Shown piece after piece: positions 11,722 to 23,212 of a stretch of DNA of 64,000 nucleotides (position 1 is the stretch's first letter; the number at the start of each line of letters is the position of its first letter). The translations under genes were made by a program, and so were the position numbers. The stretch spans positions 40,726,686 through 40,790,685 of the forward strand of contig OZ005654.1 in NCBI GenBank assembly GCA_963930645.1, in the 5' to 3' direction. Origin of the DNA: Salticus scenicus (lineage: Eukaryota > Arthropoda > Arachnida > Araneae > Salticidae). The notes beneath the pieces are model-generated. The model saw nothing but the letters and a program-made list of their open reading frames with translations. It searched no databases and was not told the DNA's origin.

Positions 11722-14700
11722 TAACACTTTCCAACAAGGTTGAAAAGTGTTTATGACTTCGGTTTGTCTGTCTGTTTGTCCGTCTGTCCGTCTGTCTGTC
11801 TGTCCGCGCTCTAACTCCCGTAAATATTTATGGAATTTCTTGAAACTGATATATGTTATTCAAGTTCTCTATCGGACGGTCCCTATTGAAAATGGAGTTT
11901 ATACCTCTACTGGTTTGTGTACAGGGACACCCGAAAATATTTCAAAGCATTGTGTTCTATGGGAGGTATTTCTATAAACCATATTTTCATACCTTTACTC
12001 TAGACATATCTTAATGAAAATGAAATATGTTATTCAATTTCACTCTCGGACGTTCCCTATTGAAAATGGAGTTTGTACCTCTACTGGTTTGTGTACAGGG
12101 ACACCCGAAAGTATTTAAAAGCATTGTGTTCTATGAGAGAGATTTCTATAAACCATATTTTCATACCTTTACTCTAGACATATCTTAATGAAATTGAAAT
12201 ATGTTATTCAAGTTCACTATCGCACGTTCCCTATTGAAAATGGAGTCTGTACCTCTACTGGTTTGTGTACAGGGACACCCGAAAGTATTTCAAAGCATTG
12301 TGTTCTATGAGAGATATTTCTATAAATCATATTTTCATACCTTTACTGTAGACATATCTTAATGAAATTGAAATATGTTATTCAAGTTTACTATTGCACG
12401 TTCCCTATTGAAAATGGAGTTTGTACCTCTACTGGTTTGTGTACAGGGATACCCGAAAGTATTTCAGTGCATTGTGTTCTATGAGAGGTATTTCTATAAA
12501 TCATATTTTAATACCTTCACTGTAGACATATTTTAATGAAATTGAAATATGTTATTCAAGTTCACTATTGGATGTTTCCTGCATAAAATGGAGGGAATAC
12601 CACCATCGGGTTATACACAGGGACACTCAAAAGTATTCCAAATCATTGCGTTCTATGAGAGATATTTCTATAAACCAAATTTTAATAACTTTAGTTTCCA
12701 CAAATTTTAAAGAATTGAAATATGTTATTTATATGCACAAAATAATCTTTTGCATGCAATATAGCATGTTTAGCATTATATTTACAGGGTGGCACAAAAA
12801 TATCCAGATAAATTAAGAGCTATTAATAAAAAAATTGCTAGAACTGTACTTTCGTTTACGTTAAGCATTTTTAACACTTTCTAATATTTTTAACACTTTC
12901 CAACAAGGTTGAAAAGTATTTATGACTTCGGTTTGTCTGTCTGTCTGTCTGTCCGTCTGCCTGTCCGCGCTCTAACTCCCGTAAATACTTACGGAATTTC
13001 CTGAAACTGATATATGTTATTCAAGTTCACTATCGAACGTTTCCTATTGAAAATGGAGTTTATGCCTCTACTAGTTTGTGTACAGGGACACCCGAAAGTA
13101 TTTCAAAGCATTGTGTTCTATGAGAGGTATTTCTATAAACCATATTTTCATACCTTTAGTGTAGACATATCTGAATGAAATTGAAATATGTCATTCATAT
13201 TCCCTATTGGATGTTTCCTGTATAAAATGGAGGAAATACCACTACTGATTTATGTACAAGGACACTTAAAAGTATTCCAAAGCATTGCGTTCTATGAGAG
13301 TTATTTCTCTAAATCAAATTTTAATATATTTACTTTCTACGAAGTTTTAGGAAATTGAAATATGTCATTTATATGCACAAAAGAATGCTTTGCAAAGAAT
13401 ATAGCATGGTTATCATTAGATTTACAGGGTGACACAAAAATATTCAGTTATATTAAGAGCTATTAATAAAAAATTGCTAGAATTGTACTCTCGTTTACTT
13501 TACGCGTTTTTGAAACTTTCTATCATTTTTTTAATGTGAATATAATTTCAATCTCTGTATCTGTCTGACTGTTCTTCTTTCCGTCTGTCTGTCTCTGTGT
13601 CTGTTTTACTGCGCTCTAATTTCCGTAAATATTCATGGAACTTCTTTAAACCGATATATTTTATTCAAGTTGACTATCGGATGTTCCCTATTGAAAATGG
13701 AGTGAATACCTATTCTGGTTTGTATACAGGGACACCCAAAAGTATTCGAAAGCATTGTGTTCTGTGGGAGGAGTTTCTATAAACCAAATTTTAATACCTT
13801 TAATGTATAGAAACTTCAATGAAATTTTAACATGTTATTCAATTCCCTATCGGATGTTTCCTGTGTAAAGTAGACTACATTTCTAACTGGTTTGTGTACA
13901 GGGGCACTTGAAAGTATTCCAAAGCATTGTGTTGTATGAGAGTTATTTTTATAAACCAAATTTTAATAATTTTATTCTCCACAAAGCTTAATGCAATTGA
14001 AATATATTATTCGTATGCACAAAAGAGTGCCTTCTATGTAATATAGTATGGTTAGCTTTAGATTTACAGGGTTGCACAAAAATAATCAGTTACATTAAGA
14101 GCTATAAATAAAAATTTGCTGGAATTGCACTTTTTTGTTTACATGAGCCTTTTAAAACTTTCTTATAATTTTAGTGGGAATATGATTTCAATTTATGCAT
14201 CTGTCTGTCCGATTGTCTACCTTTCTATCTGTTTGACTCCGGCTCCTATCATCCGTGAATATTTTGAGAATTTAAAAAAAAATTATACACCCAAGTTCCC
14301 TATGGAATGTTCCCTATTTAAAATGCCATTGATTGGTCGTGTACAACCAGTTTGTTTACAGGGAGAACAATAACAACAATAAAAAAAAACAATGTATTAC
14401 GTTTTAGGACAGAATATTTTAAAAGTTATATTTAAAAATCTTTCTGCTATAAAAATCATAGAAACATTGACATGCATTATTAATATTCTAAAATGATGTT
14501 GTGTAAAGAACATGATATGATTAACTTTCAGATTTACAGGGCTACACTAAAATATTCAGAGAGATTAAAAGCTGTAATTATAATCTTACGGCTGCGTTTT
14601 CTTTTGCGTTAAGCCTTTTTAACTCTTTCCAAAATGCCTAAGAGTAATTTTAAAATCAATTAGTGTATCTGCATGTTTTTCAGTCGTTCTGTCTGATGTG

Positions 14701-14789
14701 TGATAAAGTAGGCAAAGAATAATAAAAGTTATTCGATACAATTGCGTACAGTTGGAAAGTGTTACTAATCAATGCGTACTGCATGATTT
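11722..14789 (+). mobile_element. F3 Helitron-like element B, tandem copy of A
   Basis: It has the same plan as 8465-11618. The 5' terminus is TAACACTTTCCAAC (11722-11735) with its hairpin partner ending near 11751. (GTCY)n tracts lie at about 11766, 12938, 13555 and 14200, and ACAGGG units are spaced about 170-176 bp within blocks. The inverted 3' terminus is at 14749-14764 and the hairpin ATGCGTACTGCAT at 14772-14784. The first block here has six units against four in element A, and one middle block is missing, so unit number changed after the copies parted. Confidence 0.8.
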
Positions 14790-15348
14790 TTCTTTCTTGT
14801 TCTCAATTTAAAAAAAAAAGACATTATTTAGTGGGGCAATAACAAATTGAGTAAAATCGATAATGTTTGTGATCACTCTGCATCATTAAATGAACGGAAT
14901 AATCTGTAACATTAGGGTGTGTTACTATAGACCCACTACAATTTGTGGATGAATTTGTGTGACGATAGCATGTTAAACAACGGAGATATGAGCATTTATT
15001 TTAAATCTTTAAAAAAAAATCAGCATGTTTTTTATTTATAATAGACAGAGTTTTAAACAACAATTATTCCCTCTTTCAGATAGATTGAAAAAGCACTTTT
15101 GAAATAATATATTGCAGCCAGAATACAAATATTATAAATATCTCATGAAATATGAGCATTTTTATTAAAAAACGTTTTCACTGCGCATGCGCGAAAAGTA
15201 GAAAAAGTTTAATTACATTGGTAGAAAGCTAGATAGATAAATTGGGCAACTTTTTTCAAAAGTTTTTTCTAGAGTTGAAATTTCATAAAGGAATTTCACA
15301 TGCCGCGTAATTAATTTAATGATTCGATTATTTCACCCTCTTTGCAAA

Positions 15349-15350
<2 letters not shown>

Positions 15351-15385
<35 letters not shown>
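15351..15385. repeat. T35 homopolymer
   Basis: A pure T run at the centre of the foldback. Similar runs lie at 26344-26378, 29229-29257, 33844-33876 and 42817-42849, A26 at 36215-36240, and T27 followed by G17 at 32300-32343. Confidence 0.9.
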
Positions 15386-15388
<3 letters not shown>

Positions 15389-15929
15389 CTCACAAATCTT
15401 AGTAAATAAACAAAATTATGTTAGAGTTGCGCAAGCTTATAAGGTGTTTTTCACAAAAAAGTACTTTTGGACCGTGGTTGAATTAATTAGACCTTCAAAT
15501 TAATTATGCGGCATATGAAAGAAGATTTCAACTCTGAAAAAATACCTAAAATTTAGCTGGTTCTTTTGTACGACAATTTGCTTAGTTTTTATTCAAAAGA
15601 ATTTTAGAAAAAGATTTCCAAATATATCTAGCTCTAAACCTATGTAGTAAGAATTTTTCTGTCTTTCGCCCATGCGTAGTGAAAACGGTTTTTCATGAAA
15701 TATTTAAGATATTTATATTCCGATTGCAGTATAATATTTCAAAAATATTTTTTCAATGTAATTTGAAAGTAGGAATAATTTTCGTTTAAATCTCTGTCTA
15801 TTAAAAATAAAAACCATGCTTTTTTTTTTTTTTTTTTTTTTTTTTGAGTTTTAAAATAAATGCTTATATCTACGTTATTTAACATGCTATCGTCACACTA
15901 ATTCATCCACAAATTGAACTGGGTCTATA

Positions 15930-17170
15930 CAGTAAAACCTCTCTAAGTTGGACACCTACGGTTCCAAGAAAAAGTGTCCAACTTAGAAAGGTGTCCAACT
16001 TATAGGGGTGCTTACTTTTCTTGATATAATTAAACTGTATCTATGCATGCTTTTTAACTTTTAATCACATCTACATATAATATGTAGATGTGAGTATCCA
16101 CGACTTATATACAAAAAATAATTAATTTGCCGATTTAAAATTTAAATTTAAATTATGTTGTGGTCATTATAATACTTTATTCTATAATTTTTTTATAGAA
16201 TAGCGCTACCTACCAGTTAGCATGCAAGAAAATTTAATCAATATAGCTTCTCCCAATAAAGATTTTGCACATGCATTTTGGTGCAATTTTATCCAATAGA
16301 TGCTGAGATAGTCATGTGAAAATTCAGAGAATGTGAGTAAAAGTAGCACCACCTGTATGCTGATCTACACCCAAATTAAGCTGATATTCATGTTCATAAC
16401 GGCTATCTCACATATGAAGTTTGGTGAATTTATTCACTCTAGAAACTGAGATATAGTTTTCCGGTGAATGGGGAAAACTGAAGCATAGCAGCAACACCTG
16501 TCAGCCGATATGCATTCAAATTGAATCAGCATCTTTTTTCACAACAGATCTCTTTCATATTAAGTTGAGTGCAACTATACACTTAAGTTATACTTGGTAG
16601 GAAAAATAAAAGGGTTAAATGAAGAGGAACTCTACCAACCAAAATCTATTTTCTAAAAGCCAATTTTTAAACAGTCTAAGTCAAAACATGCCTGTAAGCT
16701 CTTTGTAGAATATTTAAATAAAAAAAAAAAATAAAAAAAAAAAAAAAAATGCAAGTATAATTCATGCAATTCAATAAGAAGAAAGATTCTTGCATTATGC
16801 ACTAAATTTCAGTAATTTGTGAATGTTTCAACTGAAGAAAAGAAGTATTTTTTATAAGATAAGACAGAGGTAAATATATTGTGACAAGAAACACTATTAT
16901 TTTTTTTAAAAGATATTTACAGTTTTTTCTACAAGGGATATAAGTAAAATTTCTAAAATAAGAGTGAGAAAATGGATGATTTATTTCTTTTTTTTTTCTG
17001 TCTCATCGGATAAAAGTGTCCAACTTAGGACAGTAGTTCACTGTCCAACTTCCAATTTAAAGGGGTGTCCAACTTATAGAGGTTTGACATAATGTTAATC
17101 TTATGGATACATTCCGTTCCGAGAAAAAGCGTCCAACTTAGAGGGGTGTCCAACTTGAGAGGTTTCACTG
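15930..17170. mobile_element. pogo/Tigger-like non-autonomous element
   Basis: The ends CAGTAAAACCTCTCTAAGTT and the inverse of CAACTTGAGAGGTTTCACTG are flanked by TA (15928-15929 and 17171-17172). CAGT-AAACCTCT ends with a TA target are typical of the pogo branch of Tc1/mariner. GTGTCCAACTTA or its inverse recurs several times near both ends (about 15946-16005 and 17007-17155), like subterminal binding sites. No transposase frame remains. Confidence 0.85.
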
Positions 17171-17678
17171 TATTAATAAAGATCATTTGGTTTATTTAAT
17201 AATACAGGGTGATCACAAACATCATTGATTTTGCTCAATTTGTTACCGGTACCCTGAATTTTGTGTTAAATCAATCTTCACTGCAAAATATGAGGAAGAC
17301 CCAGTTCATTAAATATCCTATGTTTGAAAACATTTCATCGAGAGATAAGTTTTTAAATTGAGAAAATATCCCTGCCATGTTTTAAATTCGACTTTTTTTT
17401 TTTTTTTTTTCGTCTGATTGGTTTTTGTTTATAGTTTTACCCGTAGTTAATATGATTAGTATATTTTGCTTAATTTTCTCTGTTACTTTATAAAATTTTC
17501 TATGTTATCTCATGGAAAGGTTTTTAAAAGACGACCCCTTAAGCCGAATCCAGCGAAAATATTAACTATATCTTGAAAAATATTAATAGGAATGTGCTGC
17601 AAATTTGCACACTCATATTTTTAAGCATTGGGATTAATTTTATGTAAAAAGTAATATAGGTCATAATACATATATATA

Positions 17679-19312
17679 GGGGAGACCCGTGTACCTAGGG
17701 CCGCTTTTTTTCAATGCCCAAAAACAGAGCCCTTGACCTATTTAAAATTATCAAACTGATATGTGCATATCTTTAGTACTAATTACTTCCAATTGCGATT
17801 AATATAAATACCTAAAATAATAAATTCCGACAAATAGAAGGTTTTTAAAAAAACTTCACTCGTGGCCCTAGGTACAACACCCTCATTGTACCTAGGGCCA
17901 TTCTCTCAAATTTATATTTCACTTTCTAATGAATAGAAAATAAGCATATAAACATATATTCCATAAAAAAAATATATGAAGTAATATATTTATTTATCAT
18001 ATAATAATTATCATGTTGTTGCCTTAATTTGGAACACGAATTTTTTCATTCTTTCTTTCACTTTGGGATATTCTAACAGAACGTTTTTTTTCAATTTTTT
18101 TTTTTTTTTTTTTTTCTGGAGTGTCTCTTGGATTTCTAGATCTCTCTGGTTTTCGGTCACATCTTTTCTTTGATGTGGGACATTTTCCTTTAGGTAAAGG
18201 TTTTGCTTAGGTTCGTACCTGTTAAAGCATGACACATGAAAAGATGTTAGATGTTAAAGGTTTCGAAATTTCAACAGGACACTAAACAGAGACATCCAGT
18301 TCTATCATTGTTGGTTTACTTTCTTCCTGAAAAATCTTTTTTTTTTTTTTTTTTTTTTTTAATTTAGGGAGGGATATTGTCTTTCAGTCACATTTGAACT
18401 TAAATATTCATCCTCAGTGAATGTGTTTTGATTCATTGGCCATAGGCCGGATACACGAAGCCTGATAGAATGTTTACAGGCGGATAGGATTTGCCAACAT
18501 TTTCAGCAACGTCATATATAGTGATTGGTTTACCAGAGTTTTCCAGCATCCAATTACTATAGGTTATACTGTGTTTCTTAATACTTTTGCGACTGCTGAC
18601 GTAGATTCACGCCATTTGAAAATAGGAAACTCCACCAGTGGGCGTTTCTTTTGCAATTTGTATATTATTTGTTTCTAAAAAATATACACAATATTCATAT
18701 CTGTACAATCAGTATACTATGGATGCAAATACTTTGATTAGAGAGAGTATGATTATAATGCATATCCATTTGTAATATAAATGTGAATACGGAAAATTTT
18801 GTTTTGAAAAATTGTAACTTATGAGAAAAACGCCCACTGGCGGACCTTACTGTCAAAAAGACAAAAACATGCGGTCGCGAAAGTGTTAAAAGGTCTAAAC
18901 ACACTGGCCCTAGGTACAAGGCAGCTATGTGGCCCTAGGTACAAGTTTTGGTAACTTCATTCAAAATGCCTTCCACTAAAAAATCCACTTGCAGAGAGGA
19001 CTAATTAAATATCTCATTTATTACTCAATATAACAATTAACATTATACACTAGAAATGAAAGAAAAATATTTGACTTGCCTTTGTAAAATAGCAAATGAG
19101 ATGAGCTGCAAAATTTTATTTCAAAGCATGTAAATTCGTTTTCTACGTGTAACTTGTCAAAACTTTCTCCCCAAAACTTCCAAAGTAGTTGTAAAAGTAG
19201 CAGTTGGTGTTGTTACTTGCCCAATTGAGTATTAAAACTTAAAATTAAATATTATTCAAATAAAGTAGGGTGGCCCTAGGTACATGATGGCCCTAGGTAC
19301 ACGGGTCTCCCC
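17679..19312. mobile_element. TIR transposon with GGGGAGACCCGTGTACC ends
   Basis: GGGGAGACCCGTGTACCTAG at the left is matched by its exact inverse at the right end. Both ends abut TATATATA, so the target is TA-rich and its length cannot be read. GTGGCCCTAGGTAC recurs inside both ends (near 17866, 17890, 18905, 18930, 19271, 19289). The interior is AT-rich and holds a nested TTAA MITE. Superfamily unresolved. A 74-codon minus-strand frame at 18011-18235 is lysine-rich low complexity. Confidence 0.8.
18578..18889. mobile_element. piggyBac-like MITE, copy A
   Basis: TTAA flanks both ends (18578-18581 and 18886-18889), as expected for piggyBac. The right end is the inverse of CACTTTCGCGACCGC and the left is a variant TACTTTTGCGACTGC. 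The subterminal motif CGCCCACTGGCGGA and its partner CCACCAGTGGGCG are conserved in the family. It is inserted in the element at 17679-19312. Confidence 0.82.
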
Positions 19313-19331
19313 TATATATATTTCTAAATAA

Positions 19332-20115
19332 ACTAGTATGTTGTGGCCACCACATGACTTTCTTCTATATTTTCCTATACAAATTCACTCAGTAAAAATT
19401 ATTAAAATTATTATTTAAAAAAATTATCTTCCATGATAATGCAGACGATATCCATATTAGAGAAGTAGTATAACACTAAATATAAAAAAAAAAGTCAATT
19501 TTATTGTCAATATTACATTAATTTTAATTTTTTTAATTGAAAAAAATTGATTTATTTTAAATTATCGCAGATCGATGGTTCAGTCATTCGTTTTAAAGGC
19601 ATTGGCGAGCTCTTTTGAAAGATACCCATCATGAAATTTTACTCTCCTCGAAGGGGGACTTCCCCCCAAGGGGGGAAGCGAGGCTCCTACGCATACAAAA
19701 AAATTTTCCCAGTTGACTATCTCTATTATAAATAATTCTTGTAAAATTCATAATGATTATTAAAAAATAATTCTCTTTATGCACATTTATACAAAATTTT
19801 GTCCTATACCACCATGTTAAAAATTTAGAAAAATTAAGATGGCAATGCAACCTGTAAGACAATTTTTACCAAAAGTTGATAGGCCTAATTTATGTCAAGG
19901 TGCAACTACATATCAATTTGTATGAAATTATGTGCAGTAATTCCTGAGATACAGTTGCCACAAAATTTTGTCACACACACACAGACTGACAGACATTTTC
20001 TAAAAATTGTCAAATCGTGTTCTACAGCTCTCAAAACGTATAAATCGATCAAAAACCCGAGGTCGAAAATTTTTACGAATCCAATACTTTCTTCTAATGA
20101 ATATAGAAAGAAGTA
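19332..20115 (-). mobile_element. F1 Helitron-like repeat, copy 3, complete
   Basis: This is the most complete F1 copy. On the minus strand the 5' hairpin (ACTTCTTTCTATA / TTAGAAGAAAGT) lies at about 20085-20115. It is followed by a TGTCTGTCAGTCTGTGTG tract near 19975, the GC-rich block 19645-19682, GAGCTCGCCAATGCC and the GTGTTATACTACTTCTC segment. The 3' end has the inverted terminus (ACTTTCTTCTATAT on plus, 19357-19370), the hairpin TGTGGTGGCCACA (19342-19354) and then CTAGT (19332-19336). A hairpin followed by CTRRT is the canonical Helitron 3' end. Confidence 0.8.
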
Positions 20116-20535
20116 AAAATGATTATGAGTTACATTTGGATTTTTCCCTTAAAAAAAAAAAAGTTATGTGAATCAAGTTATTTTTTGTGAGGATATAAAT
20201 AAAAGTTTACGATATAACTTTAACATTAGCATCTTCAAACTTTGCACACATCGACAATTTACTAATGGCAGCATTGACATTTTTTTTATTTTTTTTTTTT
20301 TTTTTTACAATATAGATGACATTTCATTTTTTGAGACTATGACGTTAGAAACAGAAGAAAAAACAACTTAATAAGAGAAACTATTTGCAAGCTGGCAAAT
20401 AGAGAACCTTTATTAACGAAAGGTTTTTAACTGATAACTTCGTTAATTAATGTGACAGAAATTTATGACCTAGAAAAACGTGTTCCTTGGATTTTTCAGC
20501 AAATATCGGTACAAGGCTGCCTCAGGCGACTTTTT

Positions 20536-21205
20536 ACTTTACGAACATATTCATACTATGTAAGGAAAGTATTGTAATAATGACAAAAATTCAACTACGA
20601 GGTTTTTGGTGTATCTATACGTTTTGAGGTGCCCTGAGTTCATTTTTGCTATTTTTACGATGATGCATGTATGTGTGTGTGTATGTGTGTTCATGTGTGT
20701 GAGTGAACAAGATAACTTCTAAACGCTTTGTTCGAATGAGTTGAAAGTTGATACGTATGTTATAAGTCGCCGTCGCACGAACCCTATTGATTTTGATGAA
20801 TCTAGCATTTGTAGTTGTTTTTTACAGGGTCTTTTTTTTTTTTTTTTTGCATTATGATCTAAGTTTTCAAATTATTTGAAGTGCAATAGCGTCTAAATGT
20901 CTTATTTGGCTGAGTTGAAAATTTATATACATGTTATAGGTCACCATTGCACGAACTGTATAGGTTTTGATAAATCTAGCTCAGAGTTTTTTTTTTTCTT
21001 TTCTTTTTTAACAAGGAAACAAAAAAAAATTCTTTATCATTATGGTCTATGGGCTCAAATTATTTAAAGTGCGTTACCGTCTAAACGCCTTATTAGAATG
21101 AACTGGAAATTTCTATACATATTATAGATCACCATCACACGAACTGTATGAATTTTGGAGAATCTAGCGCGTATAATTTATTTTTATTTTTATTAATATT
21201 ATTTT

Positions 21206-21258
<53 letters not shown>

Positions 21259-21978
21259 GGGATACAATGAAAAATTCTTTATCTTTATGACTTATGTAAA
21301 ATTAATAAACTGCGATAGCATCTAAACGTCTTATTCGATTCAGCTGAAAATTTGTATACATATTATAGGTCACCATCGCACAAACTGTATACATTTTGCT
21401 GAATTTATCAATTATAGTTTTTCACAAAGACTCAAAGGAAAATTCTTTATCATTATGGATTATGGTATGGGCTTAAATTATTTAAAGTGCGATAACGTCT
21501 AAATGCCTTATTCGAATGAACTTAAAATTTTTATACATAATATAGGTCAGCATCAGATGAACTGTATGAATTTTGGAGAATCTAGCACTTAGTTTTTTTT
21601 ACAGAGGTACAGCGAAAAATTATGGCTTATGGGCTTAAATTATTTAGCGATAGCATTTAAATGCATTATCCGATTCAGATGAAAATAAAATTTATATGTA
21701 TGTTATAGGCCACCATCGCACGAGCTGCATAGATTTTGGGGGATCTAGCACTTACAGATTTTTGCAGGGACCCAACGAAGAATTCTTTATCGTTATTATC
21801 TATCATTTGAAGTGCAATAGTGTAAAATTAAAGAACATATTATACAGTGAAAAATACTCAAACACCTTATTATAATTTTCTCTTTTGTTTATTCGATGAC
21901 TTCTCTTACCTTTATTTATGTATAGACCGTTAATTATTTAATGCTCGGAAAGTCGAGTGGAGTCACTCCAGATTATTA
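20536..21978 (+). mobile_element. F5 Helitron-like repeat
   Basis: The 5' hairpin is ACTTTACGAACATA with TATGTAAGGAAAGT (20536-20580). A (TG)n tract (20668-20705) and six or seven units of about 165-190 bp follow. Each unit runs GCGATAGCGTCTAAACG, CATATTATAGGTCACCATCG, GAATCTAGC and a degenerate ACAGGG. The 3' end has GGAAAGT (21947-21953), the hairpin GAGTGGAGTCACTC (21955-21968) and CAGATT. This layout and the CAGATT suffix match F2, although the interiors differ. Confidence 0.75.
21210..21255. repeat. (TA)n microsatellite in F5
   Basis: About 23 TA repeats inside one F5 unit. Other TA runs occur at 1203-1226, 28844-28868, 50047-50072, 57145-57172 and 57417-57437. Confidence 0.9.
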
Positions 21979-22547
21979 TAATTATAATTATTATTATTAT
22001 TGTTTTCGTATCACTATTTCCATAACATAAAATTTATTATAAATTTATACAGGCCAAGTAAAGATTTACCTGCGAAAATATATTAAAGATTTTATTTTTT
22101 GGATATAGTGGTACGAAAAGAGTAAAAAATGTGGCATGTGGCAGTCCTATTGGTACCTTTTGCAATGTTGAGAGCCTTCTTGTTTACGAGAAGATGCGAT
22201 CGCAGATAAAAGTATCGGACAACTGCGACAGCAACTTTTTTTTTTTTTAATATATAAAGACAATTCCGCATGTATCTAGCTACAGTTGATAAAATTTACT
22301 AAAAACTAGCCCTTTGGAATAGCTCTTGAATGAATTTAAAATGAACTATATCGGTTATCTACCTCCGGAGAAATTTAGCCGTTTGATTGAAAAATCAAGC
22401 TCCGACCATCATCCGTTGCTCTACTTTTCAATTTAGCCTATTTAAGTAACATTTAAAAAAAAGAACTCATCTATTTCTGCTTCGTAATTTAATTTAGAAT
22501 AGTAAACCCTGCATTAAAGTGTTCCTATAAAAATTTACATCAGATTG
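21979..22547. other. No recognisable feature
   Basis: AT-rich sequence beginning with (ATT)n. I see no coding frame, hairpin or repeat shared with the rest of the window. Confidence 0.6.
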
Positions 22548-22750
22548 ATATTACAAATAGATATACATTATAGTTACATTCTTTCTAATCAAAGTATTTA
22601 CATTCATTCATGATATTGGTTATACAAATATAAATATTGTGTATACTTTAAAAAAATAAATGACATACAAATTGCAAATGAAACGCCCACTGGCGGAGTT
22701 ACAGATTTTCAAATGTCGTGAATCTACGTCAGTGGTCACGAAAGTGGTAA
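22548..22750. mobile_element. piggyBac-like MITE, copy B (half)
   Basis: It matches the left half of copy A in reverse: TCTAATCAAAGTATTT, ACGCCCACTGGCGGAG and GTGAATCTACGTCAG, ending in CACGAAAGTGGTAA, where the expected TTAA has become GTAA. The other half is missing. Confidence 0.7.
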
Positions 22751-23212
22751 TTTCAGGCGTACAAACGTACAATATATAAAAATATTAATAACAAGATTTA
22801 AACAATAAACTGGGTAAAAGAGTGGAGAAAGATATTTAATATTTAAGAAAAAAGAGGTATTGTTCGAAAGCATTCCTGTCTTGAATGGTAGGCCCCACTT
22901 TTACTTGTTTCTAAAAACGACAAATTACGTCGCAAATTCATGATTAAATAACTGAAATTTTGCTGTTAACAATCAAAACGATAAATGTTATTGGCGTTTA
23001 TATATGTCGACTTCATATAAAATGTCCTACACAAGTACACAAAATCATTTTTTAAAGTAGTGAAGTATTGTTTCAGAGAAAGCCACAGGGCGGTGCTTAT
23101 TATTCTTTTGGAATGCGATCAAAATCTTCCACTTGCAATGCGTTAATTTTCCGAAAATAAGCTAATTTTAAGGAAAATATCGGAATCTTACTAAGAAAAC
23201 GGAAACTGCCAT
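22751..23212. other. No gene; module 23040-23200 repeated at 25010-25145
   Basis: The stretch around CTTATTATTCTTTTGGAATG, AATCTTCC-CTTGCAATG and GGAATCTTACT-AGAAAAC recurs in the same order at 25010-25145. It is an interspersed repeat of unknown class. Confidence 0.5.

Larger units (their letters stand above)
14837..17245. mobile_element. Foldback element with ~500-bp arms, split by a MITE
   Basis: The left arm (14837-15345) is the inverse of 15455-15928 plus 17171-17245. Landmarks in order on the left are AACAAATTGAGTAAAATCGA, GATCAC, TTTGTGGATGAATTTGTGTG, GACGATAGCATGTTAAA and GCATGCGCGAAA. The mirror set appears on the right up to TTTTGCTCAATTTGTTA. The centre is a T35 run. The right arm is cut at 15928-17172 by a pogo-like MITE. 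A related arm segment recurs at 27825-28085. Non-coding. Confidence 0.8.
17270..20400. mobile_element. Old repeat relic carrying two nested insertions
   Basis: The parts 17400-17670 and 20118-20260 together resemble 52640-53110 in the mariner-like element. Shared landmarks are GCTGCAAATTTGCACAC, AATATAGGTCATAAT, and on the far side AACATTAGCA-CTTCAAACTTT. Between them sit the TIR element 17679-19312 and F1 copy 19332-20115. The sequence is uninterrupted in the second copy. Confidence 0.6.

Noticed and set aside
8483..14373. Several open frames of 60-126 codons rich in C-T-G-T-P and similar words
   Set aside because: They translate the tandem units and (GTCY)n tracts of F3. The same DNA in other frames and copies is interrupted, and no protein family is recognisable.
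8465..14789. Regular repeat array resembling a CRISPR at first sight
   Set aside because: Units are about 175 bp, the intervening sequence is itself repeated, and the DNA is clearly eukaryotic.
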